A model generated the notes under the pieces. The model was not told where the DNA came from, made no database searches, and was given only the letters and a program-made list of their open reading frames with translations. A stretch of DNA of 64,000 nucleotides from Cherax quadricarinatus (lineage: Eukaryota; Arthropoda; Malacostraca; Decapoda; Parastacidae), in assembly GCF_038502225.1 (NCBI RefSeq), contig NC_091303.1, positions 25,295,800 to 25,359,799 of the forward strand, written 5' to 3'. Shown in pieces: positions 52,440-64,000 of the stretch. Every line of letters starts with the position of its first letter. Positions within the stretch are counted from its first letter, which is position 1. Both the position numbers and the translations under genes were made by a program.

Positions 52440-53850
52440 CTACAGTGCTAGTCACGGCATTATGCCGGGTGAGCGCCCCGGCATAATGGCGTGACGAAAA
52501 TGAAAGACCTACCATACAGGGGGGGGGGGTTCTTTTTCCGTCAGTGCATTATGCAGGGTAGCAGCCGTTAGCATGACGTCACGGCCTGCTGTCACACTTC
52601 ACAGTGACTTCTTAGTGCTCACGTGGCTGCCGAGGTGAGAGGAAGTGTTGCACTTTTGTCTCTCATCTGCCCCATCTTTTGTCCGGTGTTCCCTTTGGTT
52701 TTGGTGCTATACATGTTTGATTATGGGTAAAAAGAAGTCTTTATCACCTGAAACTATAGCTCAAATAATAGGGCTTCACAAAGCTGGGCACGAGATGAAA
52801 GAAATAGTTGAGAATGTTGGTGTGTGTGTGTGTGTGTTCAGTGAGGAACTGGGTGCAGTATTTCAAGGCTGGTGGTGTTGTAGAGTTACCGTCTGCCAAA
52901 CCTTGGCCTGGCCCCTCGAAGAAGACATCTGTTCGTACCTTAACTGTGTTAAAGAAGCAGGTAGAGAGTACACCTAAGATAACTGCTAGAGAATTAAAAG
53001 AAAAGAACCCACATCTTTTCTCAGAGGTGTCTGTAAGAACTGTTAACAGATGTGTGTCAGAACTGGGCTATAGTAGTCACCACCAGGTTAAGAAACCGAT
53101 CCTCTCCAAGCCACAGAAGAAACGTAGGCTGGATTATGTAAAGAAATATCTTCACTGGAATCCTCAATAGTGGTTTGAAGTACTTTGGAGTGATGAAGCA
53201 ACCTTCACCGTCACCTGGAACCGTGGGGAACATGTGTACTAGCCCAGAGGTAGTGACCCACTAGACTCACACTACACATGTGGGACCACCAAACACCCAG
53301 ACTTGCCCATGGTCTGGGAGTGTTTCAGTGCTCAGAGTGTTGAACTCATTGTGCTTCCCAAAAACCAGTATATGAACCAGTATAATTACCTGGAGTTATT
53401 ATGTGACAATTTGCCTGAGGCCTTTGACAAGTGTGAGGCTACGGTTTTTATGCAGGACGGTGCACCATGACACCCCGCCAAATCTGTTGTTCAGTGGCTT
53501 AAGGACTGTGAATAAGATTCTTTAATGACTGCCCAGACAATTCCCCAGACCTAAACCCTATTGAGAACCTCTGGCCACTAGTGAAATGAAGTTTACTGGG
53601 CAAGGATATCAGTTCCATCCTGCGGCTGGAGGCTGTTCCACATGAGGCATGGAATAATATACTTCCCCAAACCCTCAAGAATTTCTGTGAGAGTCTTCCT
53701 ACACGGCTGAGGGACATGATTAAGCATAAAGGACACAGCACAAATATTAAAACCTCAGTAAGTGTGCAAATATATACATATTATAATCATTCATGGTATG
53801 TTTTAGTGTTTTGGTATGTGTGTAGGGGAGGGGCGGCATATCAGGTGATA
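52440..53850 (+). mobile_element. Tc1-like transposon, decayed
   Basis: A GC-rich hairpin (arms 52458-52469 and 52477-52488) and a poly-G run precede the transposase frame, which runs from 52724 to about 53745. I cannot define terminal inverted repeats with confidence. Distinct family from the element at 17196. Confidence 0.75.
52724..53745 (+). pseudogene. Tc1-like (DDE) transposase pseudogene
   Basis: Begins MGKKKSLSPETIAQIIGLHK, a helix-turn-helix N-terminus, broken by an expanded TG run at about 52818-52838. It continues ITARELKEKNPHLFSEVSVR (second DNA-binding half), then the catalytic region: WSDEATFTV (first Asp, 53186-53212), FMQDGAP (second Asp, 53447-53467) and NSPDLNPIENLWPLV (Glu, about 53540-53585). 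It has stops after NPQ (53168), inside the HVY segment (53240) and after GAP (53468), and a frameshift near 53510. The catalytic acids persist but the gene is dead. Confidence 0.85.
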
Positions 53851-53856
53851 TCAGAA

Positions 53857-53985
53857 TATGCAAAACAACCACTGTGAAAGAATAGTGAAATTCCAAGCGT
53901 TTTCGTGACTTCTCATAGTTCCTTGATAATGTGAGAAGTCACAAAAGCACTTGGAATTTCACTATTCTTTCACAGTGGTTGTTTA
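53857..53985. mobile_element. I foldback element, copy 3
   Basis: Arms 53857-53914 and 53932-53985 are reverse complements with a few mismatches, starting tatgcaaaacaacc. It lacks the 36-bp tail seen at 13366-13402 because LINE-E follows directly. Confidence 0.8.
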
Positions 53986-55099
53986 ATATATTTATAGATG
54001 GGGTTGTAAGAGAAGTAAATGCGAAGGTCTTGGCAAGAGGCGTGGAGTTAAAAGATAAAGAATCACACATAAAGTGGGAGTTGTCACAGTTGCTCTTTGC
54101 TGATGACACTGTGCTCTTGGGAGATTCTGAAGAGAAGTTGCAGAGATTGGTGGATGAATTTGGGAGGGTGTGCAAAAGAAGAAAATTGAAAGTGAATACA
54201 GGAAAGAGTAAGGTTATGAGGATAACAAAAATATTAGGTGATGAAAGATTGGATATCAGATTGGAGGGAGAGAGTATGGAGGAGGTGAATGTATTCAGAT
54301 ATTTGGGAATGGACGTGTCAGCGGATGGGTCTATGAAAGATGAGGTGAATCATAGAATTGATGAGGGGAAAAGGGTGAGTGATGCACTTAGGAGTCTGTG
54401 GAGACAAAGAACTTTGTCCTTGGAGGCAAAGAGGGGAATGTATGAGAGTATAGTTTTACCAACGCTCTTATATGGGTGTGAAGCATGGGTGATGAAAGTT
54501 GCAGCGAGGAGAAGGCTGGAGGCAGTGGAGATGTCATGTCTGAGAGCAATGTGTGGTGTGAATATAATGCAGAGAATTCGTAGTTTGGAAGTTAGGAGGA
54601 GGTGCGGGATTACCAAAACTGTTGTCCAGAGGGCTGAGGAAGGGTTGTTGAGGTGGTTCAGACATGTGGAGAGAATGGAGCGAAACAGAATAACTTCAAG
54701 TGTATCAGTCTGTAGTGGAAGGAAGGCGGAGTAGGGGTCGGCCTAGGAAAGGTTGGAGGGAGGGGGTAAAGGAGGTTTTGTGTGCGAGGGGCTTGGACTT
54801 CCAGCAGGCATGCGTGAGCGTGTTTGATAGGAGTGAATGGAGACAAATGGTTTATAATACTTGACGTGCTGTTGGAGTGTGAGCAAAGTAACATTTATGA
54901 AGAGGTTCAGGGAAAACGGCAGGCCGGACTTGAGTCCTGGAGATGGGAAGTACAGTGCCTGCACTCTGAAGGAGGGGTGTAAATGTTGCAGTTTAAAAAC
55001 TGTAGTGTAAAGCACCCTTCTGGCAAGACAGTGATGGAGTGAATGATGGTGAAAGTTTTTCTTTTTCGGGCCACCCTGCCTTGGTGGGAATCGGCCAGT

Positions 55100-55103
<4 letters not shown>
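53986..55103 (+). mobile_element. LINE-E (RTE-like), 5'-truncated copy with tail
   Basis: Plus-strand LINE-E with RT from just before the catalytic box to the 3' tail, ending 'cggccagtgtga' and a long TA run. Its tail is almost identical to 24113-24262. Confidence 0.9.
53991..54734 (+). pseudogene. LINE-E reverse transcriptase with FADD box
   Basis: The open frame, which also extends upstream into the foldback (53931), reads NIFIDGVVREVNAKVLARGV, LSQLLFADDTVLLGDSEEKL (catalytic FADD at 54096-54107), KRRKLKVNTGKSKVMR, FRYLGMDVSADGSM, LPTLLYGCEAWVMK, RRLEAVEMSCLRAMCGVNIM and EEGLLRWFRHVERMERNR. A frameshift near 54705 separates the GRPRKGW-type end. The N-terminal endonuclease and first half of the RT are missing. 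Confidence 0.88.

Positions 55104-55180
<77 letters not shown>
55104..55180. repeat. (TA)n microsatellite at LINE-E 3' end
   Basis: TA run of about 38 units directly appended to LINE-E. Confidence 0.97.
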
Positions 55181-55182
<2 letters not shown>

Positions 55183-55184
55183 CA

Positions 55185-55519
55185 CACACACTGACGACAC
55201 TGAAGGACAGGAGGGTTAGGGGAGACATAATAAGGACATACAAAATACTGCGAGGAATTGACAAGGTGGACAGAGACAGGATGTTCCAGAGATGGGACAC
55301 AGAAACCTGGGGTCACAGTTGGAAGTTGAGGACTCAGATAAGTCAAAGAGTTAGGAAGTATTTCTTTATTCACAGAGCTGTCAGGAAGTGGAATATTCTG
55401 ACAAGTGGCGTAGTGGAGGCAGGAACCATATATAGTTTTAAGAGAGAGGGCCCAGTAGCTATCAGTGAAAATGCGGAGCCAGAAGCTATGAATCGACCCC
55501 TGTAATCACGAACAGGTGT

Positions 55520-55551
<32 letters not shown>
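55185..55551 (+). mobile_element. LINE-C 3' end with (AC)n
   Basis: ILRGIDKVDRDRMFQRWDTE and RKYFFIHRAVRKWN segments, then a degraded tail and an AC run (55520-55551). Confidence 0.88.
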
Positions 55552-55552
<1 letters not shown>

Positions 55553-55878
55553 GGCTCATTTGTGTTCTTAGCTTCCGTCTATGTCATCTCGTACTGTAAA
55601 AATAAAAAAAAAAAGAAAAATGCCCGTATCGGTTCGTCTGAGAAGTGTGTATATCGTATCCACATCCTCCGAGCCCTCCTCTCTCTCAGGGTCCTCACGT
55701 CATAATTACTTGCCTCTTCCCTCTCATAGTGCTCAGCTCTGGGACTAGTTAGGGTGTATAATCTTTGTGCCTTTTGAAGGTTGTGAACATGCTTAATTAA
55801 GGAGGGAGCTCGAAGCTGGCGTTGCAAACTTAATGACAGATCTGTGTGCAACCCCCCCCCACACACACACACACTAAC
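55552..55878. other. No firm feature; weak RT-like trace on minus strand
   Basis: On the minus strand 55830-55640 reads HVHNLQKAQRLYT ... TLRERRARRMW, loosely like the KLEKVQRFAT ... LEDRR region of LINE RTs. Too weak to assign. A short CA run lies at 55860-55874. Confidence 0.3.
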
Positions 55879-55883
55879 ACACA

Positions 55884-57650
55884 AAGGCGATGGGGCCGGA
55901 TAACATCTCTCCATGGGTCCTGATATCGTAAGGGGTTCTTAAATGGAGATATCGAGGGTTGAAGGTAGACACACTTGTTGGATGGTAACATATATTGTCA
56001 GACTGTGATGATGAATGTGGAGCCCAGCCTCTGCCTGTCTTCGCCTGTAGGTCTACGCCGACTGAGAGGGAGGCAGAGGTACGAGCCTACACATGCGCAT
56101 CCCGTGACGTCACACAAAGTCACAGGCCTACAAGGGATCTCGTATCTAAAGCACATGGACGATACTAATATGCTATGCTATATAACACAGGGATCAGCAA
56201 CTATGCTGACACAGAGAGGGAGCAGTGTCGCTATGCGTGCCACTAACAACAATCTTCAACACATCTATCGAAACAGGGCGACTACCTGAGGTACGGGAAA
56301 CAGCAAATGTAGTCCCAATTTTCAAAAAAAGGAGACAGACACGAAACTTTAAACTACAGACCAGTGTCACTCACACGTATAGTATGCAAAATCATGGAGA
56401 AGATTATCACGAGAAGAGTGGTGGAGCACCTAGAAAGGAATAAGCTTATCAATGACAACCAGCACGGTTTGATGGATGGGAAATCCTGTGTCACAAACCT
56501 ATTGAGTTCTATGACAGGGTGACAGCAGTAAAACAAGAGAGGGGTGGGTAGATTGCATTTTCTTGAACTGTAAGAAGGCTTTTGACACAGTTCCTCACAA
56601 GAGATAAGTGCATAAGTTGGAGGACCAGGCAAGTATAACAGGGAAGGTGCTGCAATGGATCAGGAAAGACATTAGAGAGTCATGGTACGTGGCGAGATGT
56701 TAGAGTGGGCGCCGGTGACGAGCGGGGTTCCACAGAGGTCAGTCCTAGGACCGGTGCTGTTTCTGGTATACGTGAACGACATGACGGAAGAAACAGGCTC
56801 AGAAGTGTCCCTGTTTGTAGACGATGTGAAGTTGATGAGAAGAATTCAATCGGACGAGGACCAGGCAGAACTGCAAAAGAATCTAGACAGGTTACAGGCC
56901 TGGTCCAGAAACTGGCTCCTGAAGTTCAACCCCACCAAGGGCAAAGTCATGAAGATTGGGGAAGGGCAAAGAAGGCCGCAGACGGAGTACAGTCTAGAGG
57001 GCCAGAGACTACAAATTTCATTCAAAGAAAAGTATCTTGGGGTGAGTATAACACCAGGCACATCTCCTGAGGCGCACATTAACTAAATAACTCCTAAGAA
57101 TAGCATTCCGACATCTCAATAAGGAATCGTTCAGGACCCTGTACACCGTGTATGTTAGGCCTATATTGGTGTATGCAGCACCAGTTTGGAACCCACACCT
57201 AGCCAAGCACGTACGGAAATTAGAGAAAGTGCAAAGGGTTGCAACAAGACTAGTCCCGGAGCTCAGGGGCATGTCCTACGAGGAAAGCTTAAGGAAAATC
57301 GACCTGACGACGCAGAGATAGGGGGGATAAGATAACGACATATCAAATACTGAGAGGAATTGACAAGGTGGACAGAGACAGGATGTTCCAGAGATGGGAC
57401 ACAGCAACAAGGGGTCACAATTGGAAGTTGAAGACTCAGATGAATTACAGGGATGTTAGGAAGTATTTCTTCAGTCACAGAGTTGTCAGTAAGTGCAATA
57501 GTCTGGGAAGTGATGTAATGGAGGCAGGATCCATATATAGCCTTAAAAAGAGGAATAATAAAGCTCATGGAGCAAGAAGAGTGACCTAGTAGTGAAAAGG
57601 CGGGGCCAGGAGCTGTGAATCGACCCTTGCAACCACAACTAGGTGAGTAC
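55884..57650 (+). mobile_element. LINE-C, near-complete RT, split by J repeat
   Basis: Starts with GPDNISPWV (55892-55920), interrupted by J (55924-56187), then CVPLTTIFNTSIETGRLPEV (56232-56290), KIMEKIITRRVVEHLERNKL, D-KKAFDTVPHK (frameshifted, near 56565), TSGVPQRSVLGPVLFLVYVN (56720-56780), a catalytic box changed to FVDD (56813-56824), LKFNPTKGKVMKI, YLGVSITPGTSPEAHIN, a deletion near 57085, and TLYTVYVRPILVYAAPVWNP (57137-57195). It ends 'caaccacaactaggtgagta'. Several stops and frameshifts. Confidence 0.9.
55924..56187 (-). mobile_element. J repeat, LTR-like, copy 3
   Basis: Reverse-oriented copy, closely matching 6989-7250 ('gggttgaaggtagacacact', 'ttgttggatggtaacatata'), with TGACGTCAC at about 56104. 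It interrupts the LINE-C frame. No obvious target-site duplication. Confidence 0.65.
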
Positions 57651-57837
57651 TGCAGCATCCACAACGAGGACAAATGCCACAAAGGCGACAATTTGCTTGT
57701 TGTACATCCCTGAGTATTGAATGAAGAAACTTATCCAGAGGCAAAATGTTTGAGTGAAGTTCCTCTGTATGACTGTTTCATTACTGTAGCCCTTATTGCA
57801 CTCAAATGTGCACAGTGTCCCAAACTGTATCGTCGCA
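57651..57837. other. No recognised feature
   Basis: Unassigned sequence between LINE-C and the satellite. Confidence 0.35.
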
Positions 57838-60653
57838 CTGTGTACCATGTCCCACTATGTACCACGTTCTACACTGCGTACCCCGTCCCACTATGTACCA
57901 CGTTCTACACTGCGTACCCCGTCCCACTATGTACCACGTCCCATACTGTGTACCACGTCCCATACTGGGTACCACGTCCCACAGTGTGCCACGTCCCACT
58001 ATGTACCACGTCCCACTATGTACCACGTCCCACTATGTACCATGCCCCACACTATGTACCACGTCCCACTATGTACCACGTCCCACACTATGTACCACGT
58101 CCCACTATGTACCACGTTCCACTATGTACCACGTCCCACTATGTACCACGTCCCACACTATGTACCACGTCCCACACTATGTACCACGTCCCACACTATG
58201 TACCACGTCCCACAGTGTACCACGTCCCACTATGTACCACGTCCCACTATGTACCACGTCCCACACTATGTACCACGTCCCACACTATGTACCACGTCCC
58301 ACACTATGTACCACGTCCCACTATGTACCACGTTCCACTATGTACCACGTCCCACTATGTACCACGTCCCACTATGTACCACGTCCCACACTATGTACCA
58401 CGTCCCACTATGTACCACGTCCCACACTATGTACCACGTCCCACACTATGTACCACGTCCCACACTATGTACCACGTCCCACACTATGTACCACGTCCCA
58501 CACTATGTACCACGTCCCACAGTGTACCACGTCCCACTATGTACCACGTCCCACTATGTACCACGTCCCACTATGTACCACGTCCCACTATGTACCACGT
58601 CCCACTATGTACCACGTCCCACAGTGTACCACGTCCCACTATGTACCACGTCCCACTATGTACCACGTCCCACTATGTACCACGTCCCACACTATGTACC
58701 ACGTCCCACACTATGTACCACGTCCCACTATGTACCACGTTCCACTATGTACCACGTCCCACTATGTACCACGTCACACTATGTACCACGTCCCACTATG
58801 TACCACGTTCCACTATGTACCACGTCCCACTATGTACCACGTCCCACACTATGTACCACGTCCCACACTATGTACCACGTTCCACTATGTACCACGTCCC
58901 ACTATGTACCACGTCACACTATGTACCACGTCCCACTATGTACCACGTCCCACTATGTACCACGTTCCACTATGTACCACGTCCCACTATGTACCACGTC
59001 CCACTATGTACCACGTCCCACACTATGTACCACGTCCCACTATGTACCACGTTCCACTATGTACCACGTCCCACTATGTACCACGTCCCACACTATGTAC
59101 CACGTCCCACACTATGTACCACGTCCCACACTATGTACCACGTCCCACTATGTACCACGTTCCACTATGTACCACGTCCCACTATGTACCACGTCCCACT
59201 ATGTACCACGTCCCACTATGTACCACGTCCCACTATGTACCACGTCCCACTATGTACCACGTCCCACTATGTACCATGTCCCACACTATGTATCACGTCC
59301 CACTATGTACCACGTCCCACACTATGTACCACGTCCCACACTATGTACCACGTCCCACACTATGTACCACGTCCCACACTATGTACAACGTCCCACTATG
59401 TACCACGTCCCACTATGTACCACGTACTATGTACACGTCCCTATGTACCACGTCCCACCACGTCCCACTATGTACCACGTCCCACTATGTACCACGTCCC
59501 ACTATGTACCACGTCCCACACTATGTACCACGTCCCACTATGTACCACGTCCCACTATGTACCACGTCCCACTATGTACCACGTCACACTATGTACCACG
59601 TCCCACTATGTACCACGTCCCACACTATGTACCACGTCCCACACTATGTACCACGTCCCACTATGTACCACGTCCCACTATGTACCACGTCACACTATGT
59701 ACCACGTCCCACTATGTACCACGTCCCACTATGTACCACGTCCCACTATGTACCACGTCCCACTATGTACCACGTCCCACTATGTACCACGTCCCACTAT
59801 GTACCACGTCCCACTATGTACCACGTCCCACTATGTACCACGTCCCACTATGTACCACGTCCCACTATGTACCACGTCCCACTATGTACCACGTCCCACT
59901 ATGTACCACGTCCCACTATGTACCACGTCCCACTATGTACCACGTCCCACTATGTACCACGTCCTACTATGTACCACGTCCCACTATGTACCACGTTCCA
60001 CTATGTACCACGTCCCACTATGTACCACGTTCCACTATGTACCACGTCCTACTATGTACCACGTCCCACTATGTACCACGTCCCACTATGTACCACGTCC
60101 TACTATGTACCACGTCCCACTATGTACCACGTCCCACTATGTACCACGTTCCACTATGTACCACGTCCCACTATGTACCACGTCCTACTATGTACCACGT
60201 CCCACTATGTACCACGTCCCACTATGTACCACGTCCTACTATGTACCACGTCCCACTATGTACCACGTCCTACTATGTACCACGTCCCACTATGTACCAC
60301 GTCCCACTATGTACCACGTTCCACTATGTACCACGTCCCACTATGTACCACGTTCCACTATGTACCACGTCCTACTATGTACCACGTCCCACTATGTACC
60401 ACGTCCCACTATGTACCACGTCCCACTATGTACCACGTCCCACTATGTACCACGTCCCACTATGTACCACGTCCTACTATGTACCACGTCCCACTATGTA
60501 CCACGTCCCACTATGTACCACGTCCCACTATGTACCACGTCCCACTATGTACCACGTCCCACTATGTACCACGTCCCACAGTGTACCCCGTCCCACTATG
60601 TACCACGTCCCACAGTGTACCACGTCCCACTATGTACCACGTCCCACACTTTG
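57838..60653. repeat. 17/19-bp satellite, about 160 copies
   Basis: Units gtaccacgtcccactat (17 bp) and gtaccacgtcccacactat (19 bp) are intermixed up to about 59690, after which only 17-bp units remain. Single-base variants (ttccac, tcctac) occur in clusters. All three forward frames stay open for about 950-1000 codons, producing His/Pro/Tyr/Thr-rich translations. No coding evidence. Confidence 0.97.
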
Positions 60654-60777
60654 ACTACGCAGAAAACACTCAATATTAATTTATATTTCCACAAGAATGA
60701 AATATGCCGCCATCGTTCCACACTGAGTCAATTATTACTTTAGCATCAAAACTGATACAATGACGGTCGAATGGGAG
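60654..60777. other. No recognised feature
   Basis: Short unassigned spacer between two arrays. Confidence 0.35.
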
Positions 60778-61528
60778 TGTGACGCATCAACGAGTGTGAC
60801 GCATCAACGAGTGCGAAGCATCAACGAGTGCGACGCATCAACGAGTGTGACGCATCAACGAGTGTGTCGCATCAACGAGTGCGAAGCATCAACGAGTGTG
60901 ACGCATCAACGAGTGCGAAGCATCAACGAGTGTGAAGCATCAACGAGTGTGACGCATCAACGAGTGTGTCGCATCAACGAGTGTGACGCATCAACGAGTG
61001 TGACGCATCAACGAGTGTGACGCATCAACGAGTGTGTCGCATCAACGAGTGTGACGCATCAACGAGTGTGTCGCATCAACGAGTGTGTCGCATCAACGAG
61101 TGTGTCGCATCAACGAGTGTGTCGCATCAACGAGTGCGAAGCATCAACGAGTGTGAAGCATCAACGAGTGCGACGCATCAACGAGTGCGAAGCATCAACG
61201 AGTGTGAAGCATCAACGAGTGCGAAGCATCAACGAGTGTGAAGCATCAACGAGTGTGTCGCATCAACGAGTGTGACACATCAACGAGTGTGAAGCATCAA
61301 CGAGTGCGACGCATCAACGAGTGCGAAGCATCAACGAGTGTGAAGCATCAACGAGTGCGAAGCATCAACGAGTGTGACACATCAACGAGTGTGTCGCATC
61401 AACGAGTGTGACACATCAACGAGTGTGAAGCATCAACGAGTGTGACACATCAACGAGTGTGAAGCATCAACGAGTGTGACGCATCAACGAGTGCGAAGCA
61501 TCAACGAGTGTGACGCATCAACGAGTAT
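60778..61528. repeat. 17-bp satellite, about 44 copies
   Basis: Unit gcatcaacgagtgtgac with alternative last bases (gtgcgaa, gtgtgtc, gtgtgaa). Unrelated in sequence to the preceding 17/19-bp array. Confidence 0.97.
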
Positions 61529-61780
61529 GGGTGTGGTCAATCACTTTTATGGCCGCCACACCACCATAAACCTCGCAATTGCCACTAAATTCTGCAACAC
61601 GATATCCCCATAAAATAAAACCCATTGTGTCACACATGTAAAAAACGTAAATGTTTTCATACAGTGAACGTGTGATCAATTCTACATTAAATGACCCAAA
61701 ACAAGCCAGGACAAAAATTTCCACTGACAAACTGCAGTGTAAGGGGATGGTGCCATCCCAGTCCTGTGTACCACACTAGT
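61529..61780. other. No recognised feature
   Basis: Unassigned spacer; a 70-codon minus-strand frame (61730-61518) has no motif and starts in the spacer. Confidence 0.35.
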
Positions 61781-64000
61781 ATGATAGCCTGGGGACTCGT
61801 ATGATAGCCTGGGGACTCGTGTGATAGCCTGGGGACTCGTATGATAGCCTGGGGACTCGTATGATAGCCTGAGGACTCGTACGACAGCCTGGGGACTCGT
61901 ATGATAGCCTGGGGACTCGTATGATAGCCTGGGGACTCGTATGATAGCCTGGGGACTCGTATGATAGCCTGGGGACTAGTATGATAGCCTGGGGACTCGT
62001 ATGATAGCCTGGGGACTAGTATGATAGCCTGGGGACTCGTATGATAGCCTGGGGACTCGTATGATAGCCTGGGGACTCGTATGATAGCCTGGGGACTAGT
62101 ATGATAGCCTGGGGACTCGTATGATAGCCTGGGGACTCGTATGATAGCCTGGGGACTCGTATGATAGCCTGGGGACTCGTATGATAGCCTGGGGACTCGT
62201 ATGATAGCCTGGGGACTAGTATGATAGCCTGGGGACGCGTATGATCGCCTGGGGACTCGTATGATAGCCTGGGGACTCGTATGATAGCCTGGGGACTCGT
62301 ATGATAGTCTGGGGACTCGTATGATAGCCTGGGGACTCGTATGATAGCCTGGGGACTCGTATGATAGCCTGGGGACTCGTATGATAGCCTGGGGACTCGT
62401 ATGATAGCCTGGGGACTCGTATGATAGCCTGGGGACTCGTATGATAGCCTGGGGACTCGTATGATAGTCTGGGGACTCGTATGATAGCCTGGGGACTCGT
62501 ATGATAGCCTGGGGACTCGTATGATAGCCTGGGGACTCGTATGATAGCCTAGGGACTCGTATGATAGCCTTGGGACTCGTATGATAGCCTGGGGACTCGT
62601 ATGATAGCCTAGGGACTCGTATGATAGCCTAGGGACTCGTATGATAGCCTGGGGACTCGTATGATAGCCTGGGGACTCGTATGATAGCCTAGGGACTCGT
62701 ATGATAGCCTGGGGACTCGTATGATAGCCTGGGGACTCGTATGATAGCCTAGGGACTCGTATGATAGCCTGGGAACTCGTATGTTAGCCTAGGGACTCGT
62801 GTGATAGCCTGGGGACTCGTGTGATAGCCTAGGGACTCGTGTGATAGCCTGGGGACTCGTGTGATAGCCTGGGGACTCGAATGATAGCCTGGGAACTCGA
62901 ATGATAGCCTGGGAACTCGCATGATAGCCTGGGGACTCCTATGATAGACTGGGGACTCCTATGATAGCCTGGGGACTCGTATGATAGCCTGGGGACTCGT
63001 ATGATAGCCTGGGGACTCGTATGATAGCCTGGGGACTCGTATGATAGCCTGGGGACTCGTATGATAGCCTGGGGACTCGTATGATAGCCTGGGGACTCGT
63101 ATGATAGCCTGGGGACTCGTATGATAGCCTGGGGACTCGTATGATAGCCCGGGGACTCGTATGATAGCCCGGGGACTCGTATGATAGCCCGGGGACTCGT
63201 ATGATAGCCCGGGGACTCGTATGATAGCCCGGGGACTCGTATGATAGCCCGGGGACTCGTATGATAGCCCGGGGACTCGTATGATAGCCCGGGGACTCGT
63301 ATGATAGCCCGGGGACTCGTATGATAGCCCGGGGACTCGTATGATAGCCCGGGGACTCGTATGATAGCCCGGGGACTCGTATGATAGCCCGGGGACTCGT
63401 ATGATAGCCCGGGGACTCGTATGATAGCCCGGGGACTCGTATGATAGCCCGGGGACTCGTATGATAGCCCGGGGACTCGTATGATAGCCCGGGGACTCGT
63501 ATGATAGCCCGGGGACTCGTATGATAGCCCGGGGACTCGTATGATAGCCCGGGGACTCGTATGATAGCCCGGGGACTCGTATGATAGCCCGGGGACTCGT
63601 ATGATAGCCCGGGGACTCGTATGATAGCCCGGGGACTCGTATGATAGCCCGGGGACTCGTATGATAGCCCGGGGACTCGTATGATAGCCTGGGGACTCGT
63701 ATGATAGCCTGGGGACTCGTATGATAGCCTGGGGACTCGTATGATAGCCTGGGGACTAGTATGATAGCCTGGGGACTAGTATGATAGCCTGGGGACTAGT
63801 ATGATAGCCTGGGGACTAGTATGATAGCCTGGGGACTCGTATGATAGCCTGGGGACTCGTATGATAGCCCGGGGACTCGTATGATAGCCCGGGGACTCGT
63901 ATGATAGCCCGGGGACTCGTATGATAGCCCGGGGACTCGTATGATAGCCCGGGGACTCGTATGATAGCCCGGGGACTCGTATGATAGCCCGGGGACTCGT
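61781..64000. repeat. 20-bp satellite, 111 copies, continuing past the window
   Basis: Unit atgatagcctggggactcgt, exactly 20 bp in every one of 111 consecutive copies. The variant with gcccgggg (creating CCCGGG) fills 63141-63680 (27 units) and 63861-64000 (7 units). Variants ending actagt and those with gcctaggg occur in other blocks. The unit contains tga and tag, so no frames are open. Confidence 0.98.

Noticed and set aside
52458..52488. GC-rich hairpin as a transcription terminator
   Set aside because: Eukaryotic context; more likely part of the Tc1 end.
55579..55914. 111-codon minus-strand frame
   Set aside because: Crosses an A/T homopolymer and a CA run; only a faint RT-like trace, not enough for a call.
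57838..60653. Three overlapping frames of about 950-1000 codons
   Set aside because: All three forward frames are open because the 17/19-bp unit lacks stops; identical translations appear in each frame, so no frame is favoured.
60778..61528. CRISPR-like regular array
   Set aside because: Uninterrupted tandem units without unique spacers, in a eukaryotic context; the same holds for the other arrays.

Overview
Eukaryotic repeat-dominated DNA, most likely from a decapod crustacean (crayfish or lobster type). This rests on the very high microsatellite and minisatellite load, several decayed non-LTR retrotransposon families whose 3' tails recur throughout, a Penelope-like element, Tc1-type transposons and tRNA-derived SINEs. 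Species assignment is an inference from general familiarity with such repeats, not from a search. I find no convincing intact host gene. Almost every long open reading frame here is a tandem repeat whose unit lacks stops, or a decayed transposon protein.

Family names used below (labels for this window only): LINE-A and LINE-B are two related non-LTR families; LINE-C is CR1/Jockey-like; LINE-D is CR1/L2-like; LINE-E is RTE-like; PLE is Penelope-like; element E is a short SINE-like repeat; J is an LTR-like repeat; H is a MITE found in dinucleotide runs; I is a short foldback element; HHR elements are foldback-type repeats carrying a hammerhead-ribozyme-like core.

Layout. 0.2-12.7 kb: LINE-D tail, a 26-bp minisatellite, decayed LINE-A and LINE-B copies, foldbacks, the first three HHR elements and a LINE-E copy. 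12.7-14.2 kb: (TA)n runs interleaved with a SINE and elements I and H. 14.6-16.9 kb: a 36-bp array. 17.2-19.9 kb: an internally deleted Tc1 element and LINE-C. 21.5-29.8 kb: minisatellites, an inverted LINE-C copy, and a 30-bp satellite broken by LINE-A and LINE-E insertions. 30-42 kb: short arrays, nested LINE/SINE insertions, a 750-bp solo-LTR candidate, an old LINE-C copy and a minisatellite containing LINE-B containing LINE-A. 42.8-45.4 kb: four tandem arrays, one with a mucin-like frame. 45.5-57.7 kb: LINE-C, LINE-D split by an inverted-duplicate SINE, head-to-head PLE copies, HHR elements, a Tc1 pseudogene, LINE-E and LINE-C. 57.8-64.0 kb: three satellite arrays (17/19-, 17- and 20-bp units).

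The most interesting item is a set of at least seven copies of a hammerhead-ribozyme-like motif (near 9.8, 10.2, 10.5, 35.6, 49.1, 50.8 and 52.3 kb). They lie in short elements with inverted arms, two copies beside or inside PLE sequence. In one element the inverted arms end exactly at the predicted self-cleavage site, and in another within one base of it. The second notable item is a tRNA-derived SINE present twice as an inverted duplicate, each copy with a 12-bp target-site duplication.
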